Part shown: positions 63,301 to 64,000 of the stretch, in pieces
Layout of the letters: every line of letters starts with the position of its first letter
Position numbering within the stretch: position 1 is the stretch's first letter
Assembly (NCBI RefSeq): GCF_020523795.1
Contig: NZ_JAJALI010000003.1
Coordinates: forward strand, 310,001-374,000
Length of the DNA stretch: 64,000 bases
Direction of reading: 5' to 3'
DNA from: Ancylobacter sp. Lp-2
Lineage (GTDB): Bacteria > Pseudomonadota > Alphaproteobacteria > Rhizobiales > Xanthobacteraceae
The notes under the pieces: generated by a model
Seen by the model: the letters and a program-made list of their open reading frames with translations, nothing else
Database searches by the model: none
Told to the model about the DNA's origin: nothing
Position numbers and translations under genes: made by a program

Positions 63301-63636
63301 TCAGGCAAGGTCGAGGAAGCTGCGCCCCTCGCGATCCTCGATCTCGACGAACCACAGATCCGGGTCGAAGCGGATTTCCTTGACCATCCGCTCTTCCGCC
63401 TCGACCTCCGCCCGGTCGGCCGGCACGAGAACGACAAAGCGGCGCTCGGGGCTGACCTCGTCGTCGAGGGAGGGTGGCGCCGGGCCGTAAAGCGCCGCCT
63501 TGCCGTCCAGGCTGGCGACCTTGACGAAGGCCGCGCCGGCCTCCTCGGCGCCGCGGCGGCGCACGGCGGCAAAGGCCCCCACCCCGTTGGCGCGCCGGAT
63601 CAGGGCGGAAACCCAGATGGCGCTCTTCAGGCGCAT
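63301..63636 (-). CDS. DUF1491 family protein
   Basis: The 111-residue protein begins RLKSAIWVSALIRRANGVGAFAAVRRRGAEEAGAAFVKV and ends with IRFDPDLWFVEIEDREGRSFLDL, matching DUF1491 over its whole length. The family is restricted to Alphaproteobacteria and has no assigned function. It follows the peptidoglycan-binding-domain gene by nine bases on the same strand, so the two are probably co-transcribed. Confidence 0.85.
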   Translation of the reverse strand: MRLKSAIWVSALIRRANGVGAFAAVRRRGAEEAGAAFVKVASLDGKAALYGPAPPSLDDEVSPERRFVVLVPADRAEVEAEERMVKEIRFDPDLWFVEIEDREGRSFLDLA

Positions 63637-63645
63637 GCCGCTCCC

Positions 63646-64000
63646 CTACTGGATCGAGAAACCGGCAACGGCGTTGAGTTCCTTCACCAGCCGGTCGGAG
63701 ATCTGACCGGTCACCGGCAGGCGGCGGTCGCGCTCGAAATCCTTGATCGCCTTTTCGGTCGCCTCGCTGGCGCGCCCGTCGATGCGGATCGGCCCGTAGC
63801 CGAGGCGGGCCAGGGCCTTCTGCACCTCGACCATGCGGGCGGACACCGCCACCTCGGCCGGCGGGCGCACCGGCGCGGCGGCAGCGGCCGCAGCCGCCTG
63901 AGCGGCGGGCGCGGCGGGCTCGACCTTGGCGACTGGCTTGGGCACCGGCGGCTTGACCGGCGGCAAGGGCATCGCGACGGCCGCCGGCGCGGAAGCCGGG
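63646..64000 (-). CDS. Peptidoglycan-binding domain protein, C-terminal part
   Basis: The gene runs off the right edge. The visible ~118 residues start with Pro/Lys/Ala-rich linker and then a PG_binding_1 domain: RMVEVQKALARLGYGPIRIDG followed by GRASEATEKAIKDFERDRRLPVTGQISDRLVKELN. The domain binds peptidoglycan in the periplasm. Rhizobial homologues that precede DUF1491 usually also have an N-terminal membrane segment, which is outside the window. It ends in TAG. Confidence 0.8.
   Translation of the reverse strand, partial: PASAPAAVAMPLPPVKPPVPKPVAKVEPAAPAAQAAAAAAAAPVRPPAEVAVSARMVEVQKALARLGYGPIRIDGRASEATEKAIKDFERDRRLPVTGQISDRLVKELNAVAGFSIQ

Overview
The window is GC-rich DNA (clearly above 65% over most of its length) from an alphaproteobacterium. 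Two things point to Hyphomicrobiales: a conserved chromosomal block (feuPQ-like pair, cytochrome c maturation genes in the rhizobial cycHJKL order, degP, an OmpR-type pair, glnE, a pleC-like kinase) and genes of the tetrahydromethanopterin (H4MPT) C1 pathway. A methylotrophic Xanthobacteraceae-type host (Ancylobacter/Starkeya/Xanthobacter relatives) is my inference, not something the window proves. No rRNA, tRNA or CRISPR was recognised.

Layout. 1-3.5 kb: H4MPT-linked genes (CitG-like, TIM-barrel HisA-like, ATP-grasp, hydantoinase-like, dihydroneopterin aldolase). 3.5-9.6 kb: an acyltransferase with an AT-rich 5' end, pepN, a PAS-GGDEF diguanylate cyclase, and a formaldehyde-activating-enzyme paralogue that lacks the catalytic histidine. 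9.9-27.4 kb: pleC-like kinase, L-2-hydroxyglutarate oxidase, glnE, two-component pair, degP, ccmHFEI, a glycine-zipper lipoprotein and a feuQ/feuP-like pair, mostly on the minus strand.

27.5-48.1 kb: a minus-strand virion-gene cluster in the order of the Rhodobacter gene transfer agent (small terminase, large terminase, portal, g3.5, protease, capsid, g6-g15, then DUF2793, SGNH hydrolase and lysozyme). It has no integrase, repressor or replication genes. It looks damaged. The portal and the SGNH/GDSL gene each carry one in-frame TAG with intact homologous sequence on both sides. Low-GC genes of unknown function, mostly on the opposite strand, sit at three junctions (terminase/portal, portal/g3.5, capsid/g6).

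48.4-58.3 kb: a small molybdopterin-related operon with trmO, an isochorismatase-family gene with a third in-frame TAG, a TetR/FMN-reductase pair with a palindrome upstream, dCTP deaminase, and an L-lactate utilisation locus (FadR-type regulator diverging from lldP-lldD, with a clear operator palindrome), a LysE exporter and a cysteine-cluster protein. 58.5-64 kb: a PBP1A-type penicillin-binding protein, a DUF1214/DUF1254 pair, a small RBS-supported gene, DUF2336, DUF1491 and the end of a peptidoglycan-binding-domain gene.

The points most worth following up are the three amber-interrupted genes, the cargo-like insertions in the GTA-like cluster, and the Fae paralogue without its general base.
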